A stretch of 64,000 nucleotides of DNA from a virus. Location of the stretch: the IMG/VR virus record IMGVR_UViG_3300031999_000006, positions 1 to 64,000 of that record. One strand, written 5' to 3'. The notes under the pieces were generated by a model. It had not been told where the DNA came from. It saw only the letters and a program-made list of their open reading frames with translations, and ran no database searches. The translations under genes were made by a program, and so were the position numbers. This document shows positions 31,862 through 40,441 of this stretch, one piece after another (position 1 is the stretch's first letter; each line of letters opens with the position of its first letter).

Positions 31862-32061
31862 TTCTTTACCCATCCAGTAGGTGTCTCAGCATAGAGTTCT
31901 CGGAACTTGATCATGGCAACCTCATGAGGAATGACTGAATCTGTGTCAAGCGCATCTCCATAAAACTTCAGATAAACATCGAACCATTCCTGATGGTCAA
32001 AGAAGATTGACTTCAACAGAAGGCGCCTTGTCTTTGGACTCAAAGTGAAGATGGTTCCCAT
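31858..32061 (-). CDS. small hypothetical protein of head operon
   Basis: 67 aa; ATG 32061 overlaps the minor head stop (TAATG). Helical, begins GTIFTLSPKTRRLLLKSIFF. Unknown. Confidence 0.5.
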   Translation of the reverse strand: MGTIFTLSPKTRRLLLKSIFFDHQEWFDVYLKFYGDALDTDSVIPHEVAMIKFRELYAETPTGWVKK

Positions 32062-33782
32062 TAGATTTCTCCTATACTCTGTAAGTTAGTTACCACGACT
32101 TGACTCTTGTCAAAAACAACTAACCAACCCTCACTGGTAACCTCAAAAGCATCATAACCCTTAGACTTAAAATAGGCAACCGGATCATTTACTCCATCAG
32201 GAGTCTGTTTTGCAAGGTCAAAAATACTTTTGATCTTTAATGGCTTCTTAACATTTACTTGAACTGTCAACCGCGTAGTTACATGCTGACGATTGATATT
32301 AGTACCATCAGGTGAGTTTGTCACGTAGATGCCTTTACCATAGATACCGTCCGCAAGATTGAATCCAGAGGTGACAATCAAAGGTCCTGCCTTATCACCA
32401 GTGAAGTGATAAAACTTCTTCCCTTCGTAAACAGAACCACTTGCCCAGACTGTGGCAGAAGTATCGGACATCTTTGGCATCCAACCTGCAGTAATGGATG
32501 GAGGACCCATCGTCGGAGCACTTGTAGGTGGTTGGGGTATAGTAATCTTCATTCCCACTACAATATCTGTTCTATCATCAACCTTATAGTTAGTTCCTTT
32601 GGCCGTCTTTACATACGCCGCGGTTCCTCGAACCTCCACTACTCCAGTAGTCCAGAAGTTACCTCGTACAAGAATAACTTCCTGCCCTGTCTTTAGTATC
32701 TCATACGGAATGACTCCGACTGGGCCTTTGCCCACTGCAGTCTCCAAAGCCTTCTGCAGTTGAAAGACGGATACTGTCGGGGTGACTCGAACTTTTGCTG
32801 ATCCCGCCTTCTGAATGATCTGGGCATTGAGATCACGACGGAGGGCAATCCACTCCTTCGCCTCAGGCGTTCCATGAGTCACCGTGATCATCTGCCGAGC
32901 CTTATACATCTGCTGGTACAGGTCCTCAATATCCTTTGATAACTGCCCAACCATCGTCTCACCGCCTCGTGTCACCTGAGCCCACCGACCAGGCACTTCC
33001 ATCGCCTTTGGTGTACCGGAGCCTGGTGTGTATGGATTGAAACTCTGCCCAGTGGGTGCCGAGGCTTGCTTCGGGACGATCTCGAGTTCACACTTACAAT
33101 TGAATAGACAAGGAGTATCACCCGCCCGGGGGGTGGTGGGCAACGTCTTCCATGTATAAACCTTCGAGGCCAGGACGGGGCAGAGATCGCAATGTTCCTC
33201 GACCGCCTCTGACATCACCCAGTGAATCTCAACATTGTCACCTGCACCATTGACCATACCATTGAAGAATTGCGTCTTGCCCGAATCCGCATAGAACCCA
33301 GCTCGTTGCTGAAAAGAGAATCTCGGTTTAAAGTCTGGGTTCTTAATATCCATCAGAAACTTCCTGAGAAACTTTCCCTCGAAGTTCCTTGCCTTTTGAA
33401 TGAACGATAGATCCCGCTTAGTCAATCCAATGGCAGGATCATTATAGTAGGGATTGCCCATGGCGACAGCGCCTGCCTTAAACAAGGTCTGGTAATGCCC
33501 ACTGGTTACCGACTTGAACTTTGCGATGGCGCCAGCATAGTCCAACGATCCCCTCTGATAATCCGAGATCAGAGACATCATGTCAGTTTTGAAGGTTGCC
33601 ATCGTCTGGGTGTAAAGTTCCATACCCTTCTTCATCAGTTCCTTATTGGCAATTCCCAAATTGGCAAACATAGTTGTCTGCCCCCACATTAGCTGATCAC
33701 GAGCAGTTGCACCACTGATCGCCTTATCCGACTCCTCGAGTCGATCTATGATATAGTTGATATTCTCTAGTGTGAGAAACAT
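32061..33782 (-). CDS. Mu F-like minor head protein with C-terminal ADP-ribosyltransferase-like domain
   Basis: 573 aa. Residues about 180-240 carry the phage Mu F pattern (VMSEAVEEHCDLCPVLASK, then GDTPCLFNCKCELE), a metal-site motif of minor head/morphogenesis proteins packaged with DNA. After a Pro-rich linker (ITIPQPPTSAP), the last 120 residues look like an ADP-ribosyltransferase fold: KFYHFTGDKAGPLIVTSGF, IYGKGIYVTNSPDG, SKGYDAFEVTS and a final VVFDKSQV. Being in the capsid, the domain could be injected to modify host targets. Catalytic residues are not confirmed. Confidence 0.65.
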   Translation of the reverse strand: MFLTLENINYIIDRLEESDKAISGATARDQLMWGQTTMFANLGIANKELMKKGMELYTQTMATFKTDMMSLISDYQRGSLDYAGAIAKFKSVTSGHYQTLFKAGAVAMGNPYYNDPAIGLTKRDLSFIQKARNFEGKFLRKFLMDIKNPDFKPRFSFQQRAGFYADSGKTQFFNGMVNGAGDNVEIHWVMSEAVEEHCDLCPVLASKVYTWKTLPTTPRAGDTPCLFNCKCELEIVPKQASAPTGQSFNPYTPGSGTPKAMEVPGRWAQVTRGGETMVGQLSKDIEDLYQQMYKARQMITVTHGTPEAKEWIALRRDLNAQIIQKAGSAKVRVTPTVSVFQLQKALETAVGKGPVGVIPYEILKTGQEVILVRGNFWTTGVVEVRGTAAYVKTAKGTNYKVDDRTDIVVGMKITIPQPPTSAPTMGPPSITAGWMPKMSDTSATVWASGSVYEGKKFYHFTGDKAGPLIVTSGFNLADGIYGKGIYVTNSPDGTNINRQHVTTRLTVQVNVKKPLKIKSIFDLAKQTPDGVNDPVAYFKSKGYDAFEVTSEGWLVVFDKSQVVVTNLQSIGEI

Positions 33783-33786
33783 CGGC

Positions 33787-35391
33787 CTAATCCTTCTTGA
33801 TCAAAGCATCCTTACGATCAATACCAACCTTCCTCTTTCCAGCAATAAGTGTATCTCGCATAGCACGTGCGGCGACGAGGTCCTTCAAGTCATGAAGCAT
33901 GGCCCGAACCTCTGGATCCTTACGAACTAAGGCGGCCAACTGAGGAGGAATCTGAACCGCTCCCATACCCATGTCACCATCACCGCCATCCCCACCATCA
34001 CCATCCGTCATGGCGGCATACTTCTGAATCTCATCATCATCGAATCCCAGGAGTTCCTTCATGATGTACAGGTTATTGACAACCCCAACATCAACCGCCA
34101 GGATCTTGGCGATGCTGGCCTTGATCGCCAGGATCTCCCACTTGATCATCTCATCCGTGGTCGCCAATTCTGGGAAGACTATCTCCCACTTGAATGAATC
34201 AGGATCTTTTCCTGAAAGGATGAATATCAACTTGTAATACTGACGCAGTCCAGGAATGAGTGACTGCTGACGCCGCCGTACCTGGCGAGCAAACTGAACG
34301 TCAATCTGTCCCAGAGTTGCCTTCGCATTGACGCCCTCCTCCAGCGCAACATACGCCTTCGGTGTCGTAGTCGCCATGAGGAACTTACTCTGAAGATACT
34401 CAACGTCTCGGATGTTACCAATGTTTGTATCCCCAGATAGTGGCTTCACGTCCGCCTTCGAACCATCACCCACCGGGATGCCTACGTCTTCATCAGGAAG
34501 TAACGGAGCATCCATCACCGTCGTCCGTCCTGTCGTTTTATCAGTAATGGAACGCTGAGTCCGGAGTCTGGTCATGAACTTCTCAACGAAGGTCAGGGCC
34601 TCATCAGGGCCCAACTTTCCTGTGTCCACGAAATATGCGAATCGTTGCCACGCACGGCTAAGTCGAGCCAACACCAACGCCTCATCAACCCAGATCAACT
34701 GACGACCGATCCTCAAGGCCGCGTTGGCAAACAACGAATAATCAACCCCGTAGATATCATTACCGATCTTAAAGTGAATGATCCTCCACCAATCAAAAGG
34801 AATCGGCAGGGTGGTTCCCGCAACTACCTGGGCATAAGGAAACTTCGGATCTTTCCAGGCGCCACGTTCATCAACAACGGCAATCATTTCTTTGGTCGGA
34901 AGCATCTTCAGTTTTTCCAACCGTAACTCTTCACCAGGATCCTTGCCGATGACCACTTCACCAAAGACATCACCATCTCGGTTCAGGGCCCTGGCAATAC
35001 TCCAGATCATGTCTTTGATCAAGGTACGATCTTCAGCATCCTCAACGATCTCCTCCAACTCATCAATATTGGATTCGTCTTCGTCAATCATGACATAGTA
35101 ACTATCATCACCGCCCACTGTCCCAGAGACCACATTGTCGGCGTAGACATTGAGAGACGCGGCCGCTTCCGCCAGATTCTTATCCAGATAGTTATACTGG
35201 TCATACTTGTCCGAACGGGAACCGGATATCCCCATCAAATCCGAATACTGATCTCGCCAGGTTCTTAACAAAGAGGAGAATCCAAGACTCACATCAGGTC
35301 GAAGTTCAGTCGAGAACTTAGAATCGGTAGGACCGAAAAAGAAACGGGCAAGCCCCTTCCTCACTGTGTCTACGAATTTATCTTCAGCCAT
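33787..35391 (-). CDS. portal protein, T4 gp20-like
   Basis: 534 aa, ATG 35391 chosen for AGAAGGAAG upstream. The N-terminal RTWRDQYSDLMGISGSRSDK and LAEAAASLNVYADN fit gp20-like portals; the long helical body (QSKFLMATTTPKAYVALEEG, then QFARQVRRRQQSLIPGLRQY) fits the stem and wing. The C-terminus is Asp/Gly-rich then basic. It forms the 12-subunit DNA channel. Position between terminase and Mu F-like gene agrees. Confidence 0.8.
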   Translation of the reverse strand: MAEDKFVDTVRKGLARFFFGPTDSKFSTELRPDVSLGFSSLLRTWRDQYSDLMGISGSRSDKYDQYNYLDKNLAEAAASLNVYADNVVSGTVGGDDSYYVMIDEDESNIDELEEIVEDAEDRTLIKDMIWSIARALNRDGDVFGEVVIGKDPGEELRLEKLKMLPTKEMIAVVDERGAWKDPKFPYAQVVAGTTLPIPFDWWRIIHFKIGNDIYGVDYSLFANAALRIGRQLIWVDEALVLARLSRAWQRFAYFVDTGKLGPDEALTFVEKFMTRLRTQRSITDKTTGRTTVMDAPLLPDEDVGIPVGDGSKADVKPLSGDTNIGNIRDVEYLQSKFLMATTTPKAYVALEEGVNAKATLGQIDVQFARQVRRRQQSLIPGLRQYYKLIFILSGKDPDSFKWEIVFPELATTDEMIKWEILAIKASIAKILAVDVGVVNNLYIMKELLGFDDDEIQKYAAMTDGDGGDGGDGDMGMGAVQIPPQLAALVRKDPEVRAMLHDLKDLVAARAMRDTLIAGKRKVGIDRKDALIKKD

Positions 35392-35812
35392 TGTCTCTTC
35401 CTTCTGACATAATTGCGTTCTCCCCGAAGTACCGGACGAGATCGTCAATTGAATAAAACACTGGTATACCAAGCTCTTTTGCCAGGCCCAGTTCTCCCCT
35501 TACCCCCAAGGATGTGTCCCATCCTGATAACAACAGAATCGCATCGGCAACTACCAACCACGACAGGTCACACGTTTGCATAGTTACTCCTGTGGGCAGG
35601 ACGGTATCAGTCGGTCGTGCAATCCAATACATGAAGTCTACGAAAGGACAGTACGGTGCGAATCCTTTAGCAATAAGTTCAGTCGCCGCAGTTATTCCCT
35701 GCCGAACATTATCCAGATATTCGGCCACCTGATTGTGTCCACCATTCTCTGAAGGAGATAGACGCCCAGTTGGTGTAATAGGTCCTGCTATAAAGACTCT
35801 TACTTTTCTCAT
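35384..35812 (-). CDS. DUF4406-like nucleoside 2-deoxyribosyltransferase fold protein
   Basis: 142 aa, ATG 35812 (ATGA overlap, GGAG upstream). VFIAGPITPTGRLSPSENGG, GFAPYCPFVDFMYW, LSWLVVADAILLLSGWDTS and GELGLAKELGIPVFYSIDD match DUF4406 / nucleoside deoxyribosyltransferase-like proteins. These exchange or hydrolyse bases on deoxynucleosides. It may act in nucleotide recycling; it overlaps the portal start by 8 bases. Confidence 0.6.
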   Translation of the reverse strand: MRKVRVFIAGPITPTGRLSPSENGGHNQVAEYLDNVRQGITAATELIAKGFAPYCPFVDFMYWIARPTDTVLPTGVTMQTCDLSWLVVADAILLLSGWDTSLGVRGELGLAKELGIPVFYSIDDLVRYFGENAIMSEGRDNG

Positions 35813-36087
35813 GGTTTCACTCCACACTTACGTAGTGCCTTTTTCAATGGTGTTCCAAATAGATCGAAGTGGGGTTGGTAATGCTTATGGTGCAACCACT
35901 CAGTTTTCAGACCGAGTTCCCGCATCACCTGACCCAACTGAGTCAACGAAAGTCCACCAATCATCAAGTGCATCGTTTCTTTGCCTTTGTATTGCACCAC
36001 ATTAGGATAGACAGCAATGTTTCCCATTCGTACCCAGGCTCGTGCCTCTCGGTACTTACCAAAGGGAAAGAATCGCCATTCCATCAT
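35809..36087 (-). CDS. DUF4031-like small protein
   Basis: 92 aa, two adjacent ATGs after GGAG. The C-terminal half (MIGGLSLTQLGQVMRELGL, HYQPHFDLFGTPLKKALRK) resembles DUF4031 proteins, small phage and bacterial proteins of unknown function. Paired here with the DUF4406-like gene. Confidence 0.45.
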   Translation of the reverse strand: MMEWRFFPFGKYREARAWVRMGNIAVYPNVVQYKGKETMHLMIGGLSLTQLGQVMRELGLKTEWLHHKHYQPHFDLFGTPLKKALRKCGVKP

Positions 36088-36390
36088 CTATCTCCTCTTC
36101 CTTCGTTTAACAGCAAATGTAAGGATGATCGTAACGAAGGGACTGAACGGCCCCAGGATCTTCCCCCACTCTACTAACTCCGTCTTTAACTTTTCATAGA
36201 ATGTTGGCGGAGGAGGTGGGGTAGCTGGAGTGTAATGCTCAGGTGGAAGAACATACTCAGGAAGAGCCTTTGAGAGTTTATACATCTCAGCGAATTGTGG
36301 AGTTGCAGGTACCAGTGTTGGCTTCACCCAAAACCAGCCTACCAGGGCCAATGTCAAGATGATAAGAACCCAAACAATGATGTCGCGCAT
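36088..36390 (-). CDS. membrane protein with proline-rich linker
   Basis: 100 aa. Two hydrophobic segments (IVWVLIILTLALVGWFWV near the N-terminus and FSPFVTIILTFAV near the C-terminus) flank a Pro-rich stretch (PATPPPPPTFYEK); strongly basic end (KRRKRR). Lies between terminase and portal cluster. Unknown; a holin-like or envelope role is possible. Confidence 0.5.
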   Translation of the reverse strand: MRDIIVWVLIILTLALVGWFWVKPTLVPATPQFAEMYKLSKALPEYVLPPEHYTPATPPPPPTFYEKLKTELVEWGKILGPFSPFVTIILTFAVKRRKRR

Positions 36391-36392
36391 CT

Positions 36393-38372
36393 CTATCTCC
36401 TTATGATCTTGCTTCCACCCATGAAGTGTCGAAGATCCTCTTCCATATTTGCCCTTTCCACTTTCATGCGCTCCGCCTTTTCATTCCTCAACGGATTCTG
36501 ATGACCACCTGGTTGTGGTAACCGTGCCTCTTGCTCAGCATCCGAGAGGCTAGAGGAGTTCAGATAGCACTTCCAAACTGCTCCGGCCAATCCATCCGAA
36601 ACATCCTTAGATCCATTGGCAGGGTGATCAACCTTATCTCCCTTTTTCTCCAGACGAGACAACTCGGTAATCAATCGTTCGTAATGATAGATAATGATTC
36701 GAGAGTCAAAGAAGCAATCCTTCAGATAGGCATACGGAGCAATGTCCCTATCTACCGATAGCTCCTCAGCACGGAATCCCTTTGAGTTCAATTCCTGAAT
36801 TGCCTCAGTTGAGTTCCAGGAGTCATAGGTGACACACCCAAATACCATGCCATGGTTCCTCAAAAGATAAAGGATCTCACGAACCTTCTTGAACCTAATC
36901 TCACCACCATGGGGTGGATTGATCCGAAGAGTCAAGTCTGTCTCAAACATCGGTTCCTCAACCTGTCGTCCAGCGCGCATCACGTTCTTCCATCCTGACA
37001 GGTGCACCACAACGAATCCTGTTGAGTCTCCTGACTTTGAGGAGTCAATGTGAGCATAGCGGAGTTTGTTAGGATGTCGAATAGGTCGCAACCGCTTTTC
37101 CTTTTCGTCCATCTTAAAAAGTTTATCTATGATCAAAGAGGATCCATCCTCCAGAGTTGTCTCCTCAATCGTCCAAGGATGGCTTAGCACACCAGTCGGA
37201 TCACAGGCGGCCCAGATCACATCAGTGTCTTGAAAGAAAGGCGAGATCGCTCTAGTGACCTCACCACCGAAGTCTCGAACGGCGCCTTCAATATCTCGAA
37301 CGAAGTCATCCCACAGCTCCACCGGTGGGGTGATGATCTTTCCTTCTATGTTGTCCAACTCCTTACTGATCACCTCTCCCGTTTTCTTATTATAGGAATC
37401 TAAAAGGCGGGAGCCTCGACGAGAGGAACCCACCTCCATGCGAAAAGATTTCGAACCATATACTTCACTACCTTGAACGTAATGCCCCTTCTTTGCTTCC
37501 CAAATTGACTTTCGGATGACCTTTACTGTCTTTCCCAGTTCCCCAGACGCCTCAGCCTCGGCAATGCGCCGTTCAATGAAGTCGTCCGGATACTGAGCAG
37601 ACGATAGAAGGAAAAACTTCCCCAGAGGCAAGCCCCCAGCCGAAAACCGACCCTTCATTCTTCGTGAGATAACATCGTACAAACGTTGGGCAGGATCAAA
37701 AGCTTCACCATAGGTGCGCTTAGATTTTTCAATCACCCGGAAGAAGTTTAACTCGTCACCTATCCCAGCATAGATATCGTCGCCCAAGGCCGACAACGAA
37801 TCTCCTGTACCAGGTTTGAACATGATCTGTGAGCCTGTTCTATTTTTCAAATCACTGGAATCTTGACTAGTACGCCAAATCAACGAATCCATTAATCTCA
37901 TGTCACGTGGGAAGCGTTCCTTAAAATATGGTGACGCGTCAACCATGTTCTTGACACGAGTGAAAATAACTTCACGTGCCTTCTGAGCATTCACTGACAT
38001 ATTGATCAAGACAATTGGTGAAGTCGCTGACCCACCTAACCACCGATGGGGCGAGTTAAAGGATCCTATCTTATAGATCATGTAACACATCCCCAATGCG
38101 GCTATGAATGACTTACCAATACTAGTTGCACCAGTGAGAATCACTTCAATATATGTCTTGTTGGGATTGAAGATATCAATTAGTTCCGGCCTATTGTCTG
38201 GATAGAGATCCTTCGCCACCTTGCCCATGAAGTAATCGTCCTCAAGGAATCGCTCAATATCTACCGGAGGACTCCCCTCTCGATAAATCGTTGCCATATC
38301 CAGCCCAATCGTTTCAATGGACAAGGAGTTACGATTCACTGACTCAACTATCTTCAAGAGATCGAGTTCCAT
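36393..38372 (-). CDS. terL: terminase large subunit
   Basis: 659 aa. ATPase: VILTGATSIGKSFIAALG (Walker A-like, residues 78-95), and the acidic AGIGDELNFF as Walker B-like. Nuclease: YAHIDSSKSGDSTGFVVVH, CVTYDSWNSTEAIQ and GSKDVSDGLAGAVW supply the three acidic clusters of the RNase H fold. It cuts and pumps DNA into the prohead through the portal. The small terminase subunit is not clearly identified; 38810-39289 is a candidate. Confidence 0.82.
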   Translation of the reverse strand: MELDLLKIVESVNRNSLSIETIGLDMATIYREGSPPVDIERFLEDDYFMGKVAKDLYPDNRPELIDIFNPNKTYIEVILTGATSIGKSFIAALGMCYMIYKIGSFNSPHRWLGGSATSPIVLINMSVNAQKAREVIFTRVKNMVDASPYFKERFPRDMRLMDSLIWRTSQDSSDLKNRTGSQIMFKPGTGDSLSALGDDIYAGIGDELNFFRVIEKSKRTYGEAFDPAQRLYDVISRRMKGRFSAGGLPLGKFFLLSSAQYPDDFIERRIAEAEASGELGKTVKVIRKSIWEAKKGHYVQGSEVYGSKSFRMEVGSSRRGSRLLDSYNKKTGEVISKELDNIEGKIITPPVELWDDFVRDIEGAVRDFGGEVTRAISPFFQDTDVIWAACDPTGVLSHPWTIEETTLEDGSSLIIDKLFKMDEKEKRLRPIRHPNKLRYAHIDSSKSGDSTGFVVVHLSGWKNVMRAGRQVEEPMFETDLTLRINPPHGGEIRFKKVREILYLLRNHGMVFGCVTYDSWNSTEAIQELNSKGFRAEELSVDRDIAPYAYLKDCFFDSRIIIYHYERLITELSRLEKKGDKVDHPANGSKDVSDGLAGAVWKCYLNSSSLSDAEQEARLPQPGGHQNPLRNEKAERMKVERANMEEDLRHFMGGSKIIRR

Positions 38373-38810
38373 CTACTTCTTTTCTTTCTGTATCTTCACT
38401 GAGATAGTCAGACGGATATACCGCTCCCAGGTTCGACTTTGTTTACTACCTTCACCATGAAGAATCCAATCACGAGTGACTTCCGTAGCATCGCTAAAAT
38501 CAATCTCAACCCCCTGCCGAAGGAACTGGTCGAACGCCAGATCGACCACCTTCCCTCTGATCTCATTGAAGAAGTGATTGTTGTAACGATTGAACTTAAT
38601 AATCCCCCCCAGGTAATCCTGAACGACGAGTGCCGTCACTGCACACTGGCCGAGAGATGGATTACATTTATTCCACTGGTCAGCGCATTTCGGATAGGCA
38701 GTATCCTTACTCCACGAGTTCCTGATCTCATTGACGAATGCTGGAGGAACAATACATTCTTTGCCTTGACCTTCCTCAATGAATGAATAGTCTATTCGCT
38801 TTCTGTTCAT
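38373..38810 (-). CDS. YunG-like protein
   Basis: 145 aa, ATG 38810 overlapping the upstream stop (TAATG); a longer start is inside the upstream gene. PKCADQWNKCNPSLGQCAVT followed by ALVVQDYLGGIIKF, a conserved His in NNHFFNEI and an Asp in KVVDLAFDQF match the YunG-like family. The Cys-His-Asp order suggests a papain/transglutaminase-like fold, but activity is not known. Confidence 0.55.
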   Translation of the reverse strand: MNRKRIDYSFIEEGQGKECIVPPAFVNEIRNSWSKDTAYPKCADQWNKCNPSLGQCAVTALVVQDYLGGIIKFNRYNNHFFNEIRGKVVDLAFDQFLRQGVEIDFSDATEVTRDWILHGEGSKQSRTWERYIRLTISVKIQKEKK

Positions 38811-39289
38811 TACGCAACCGCCTTCGCTAACTCCTGGGCTTTCTGAATCTCCTGCACGAACCACACCAGCAGTTCCTGCTTCCGTTTATTGAACTCATCT
38901 AAGAGTTGCGTCTTAAAAGGTTCGGGCAGTTTTTCAAAACTCTGCTCAACAAACCCTTTTCGGATGTTCCGTTCCGATTCACCAAGGAGGGGAGCAACGG
39001 CATCAAGGAACTGCTCCGACTCAATGACCCACAAAGAGATCAGTCGGGCAACACCAAGTTCCTTATAGGTAGATGCGGCGAAAGTCCCCTTCGCAAGCTT
39101 CTCGGCTTGATCAACTATGAACTTCTCATAGTTATCGTAAACACTATTGTATGCTTTGAGTCTTGACTGTGCACGAGCTACTGTACGATAAGTAACATCA
39201 ACCACATCACCACGTAAAACTTGAACCGCGGCATGCTCGGCGGCGATTTCTGCTTGGACAACTGCTAAGGACTCTTCAGCTTCGGCCAT
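38810..39289 (-). CDS. helical protein upstream of terminase, candidate small terminase
   Basis: 159 aa, AAGGAG before ATG 39289. Almost entirely helical and charged (VARAQSRLKAYNSVYDNYEK; LDEFNKRKQELLVWFVQEIQ). Position as first gene of the packaging operon, one gene ahead of terL, and length fit a small terminase subunit, but no DNA-binding motif is obvious. Confidence 0.4.
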   Translation of the reverse strand: MAEAEESLAVVQAEIAAEHAAVQVLRGDVVDVTYRTVARAQSRLKAYNSVYDNYEKFIVDQAEKLAKGTFAASTYKELGVARLISLWVIESEQFLDAVAPLLGESERNIRKGFVEQSFEKLPEPFKTQLLDEFNKRKQELLVWFVQEIQKAQELAKAVA

Positions 39290-39333
39290 GATTTCTCCTT
39301 CTCTACGCGTAACTGCTTACTTCATATTAATAT

Positions 39334-39363
39334 ATTATAAGTTTCTATTGGGATTACAAGTCA
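39334..39363 (-). promoter_or_regulatory. candidate promoter of packaging/head operon
   Basis: TATAAT at 39334-39339 in AT-rich DNA (TATAATATATT), with a poor -35 match at normal spacing. It lies in the only gap (39290-39360) ahead of the packaging genes. A poor -35 would suit activation by the adjacent phage sigma factor or Mor-like protein. Confidence 0.5.
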
Positions 39364-39774
39364 CTTAGAACCTAAGGCATCCTTTACGTCCTTGAGAAGA
39401 TTATCCAACTCGTGCCGATAAACACGACGAGCCGATTTAGCAAGGAGAGTATCAGTGACTTTCTTCTCCTTATCCTTTTCGGCGTGAAAGATCTCTGAAA
39501 CTTTTCTGGTTGAGATCCCAAAGTAATTAGCCAACCGAGTTCTTGTTACCGAATTATTCTTGGTAACCAGTGAATTACGAATCACTTTTGATCGGTACGT
39601 CTTCCAAATAGTATCCAACTTTGGAAACAACACAGTATCACCAGCAAAAGTGGTTACCAACTTGACAGAAACTTCCGGAGGAAATAACATTAGCAGATCC
39701 CCCAGGACCGAAGTAGGATAAGTTTCCGCCACTGATACCATGGCCTCAAGGAATATCTTTTCAGCTTTGGTCAT
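39361..39774 (-). CDS. Mor-like transcription activator
   Basis: 137 aa, ATG 39774 after GGAGTCG. Layout follows the Mu Mor/C family: helical dimer region (LGDLLMLFPPEVSVKLVTTF), a FAGDTVLFPK strand, then a C-terminal helix-turn-helix (TRTRLANYFGISTRKVSEIF). It lies right after the sigma-like gene and right before the packaging promoter, so control of late genes is likely. It overlaps the sigma-like gene by 14 bases. Confidence 0.6.
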   Translation of the reverse strand: MTKAEKIFLEAMVSVAETYPTSVLGDLLMLFPPEVSVKLVTTFAGDTVLFPKLDTIWKTYRSKVIRNSLVTKNNSVTRTRLANYFGISTRKVSEIFHAEKDKEKKVTDTLLAKSARRVYRHELDNLLKDVKDALGSK

Positions 39775-40441
39775 CGACTCCACTCTCTTCCAATACTTCC
39801 TGTAAAAGTTTCTTTACCCTAGCTAGTGCCTTTCGGTTATTCTTGTAATACGGGTGTGACGAGAGACGATCAAGAACCTTCAGGCACCATCCCTTCCTGG
39901 TTTCACTGATCTCTAGTTGCTTTGCAGGATCTAGGAACTCACCAATTACTTCCCCAGTTCCTCTTTGATCATCAGAATCTATCCTGATCATCCGATCTCG
40001 TTTCTGTCGGCCGATATAAAAAAGACATCTTACCGTAGAAGGTGCCAGCTCAGTTGCTTCGGAAATTTGGTCAAACGATAGCTCCTCATCTTCTTTTAAT
40101 TTAATAATAAGCCTTTCTTTCTCGCTAAGAGCCATTGGTATTCCATTCTGCTTCGATACACCCGCAAGACTATAATAAATGTAAGGCCAGATTCTAGTAT
40201 AAAGGAAGTTGGTGGGTGCCACCAGGTGCCGTTTCAACTGATCAGGATTCCTCAAATTCTTCCACATCTTGAGGAGCACCTCTTGCGAGATATCCTCAAA
40301 CCAAGGAGAGTAAGATGGATACTTTGAAAGAATCACTGAAACTAATGGACGACAGGCACCTATCAGCTCCTCGAATATTTTAGGATCTTCCGTTGCGCAG
40401 TATTCAGTGAACAAGCGATCAATCGTTTCTTTGTCGTACAC
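39761..40441 (-). CDS. sigma-70-family RNA polymerase sigma factor
   Basis: 226 aa. Region 2 is PWFEDISQEVLLKMWKNLRN (core binding and -10 contact). Region 4-like HTH is ALSEKERLIIKLKEDEELSF then DQISEATELAPSTVRCLFYI. Size fits a compact sigma like T4 gp55 or an ECF factor. It would redirect host polymerase to phage late promoters. It overlaps the primase gene by 23 bases. Confidence 0.7.
   Translation of the reverse strand: MYDKETIDRLFTEYCATEDPKIFEELIGACRPLVSVILSKYPSYSPWFEDISQEVLLKMWKNLRNPDQLKRHLVAPTNFLYTRIWPYIYYSLAGVSKQNGIPMALSEKERLIIKLKEDEELSFDQISEATELAPSTVRCLFYIGRQKRDRMIRIDSDDQRGTGEVIGEFLDPAKQLEISETRKGWCLKVLDRLSSHPYYKNNRKALARVKKLLQEVLEESGVDDQS

Noticed and set aside
33787-35472. Upstream extensions of the portal and of several other genes (for example 15872, 13176, 11208, 23768, 44379)
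   Set aside because: In each case a shorter start has a clear ribosome site or ATGA/TAATG/GTGA coupling, while the extension only re-reads the upstream gene in another frame.
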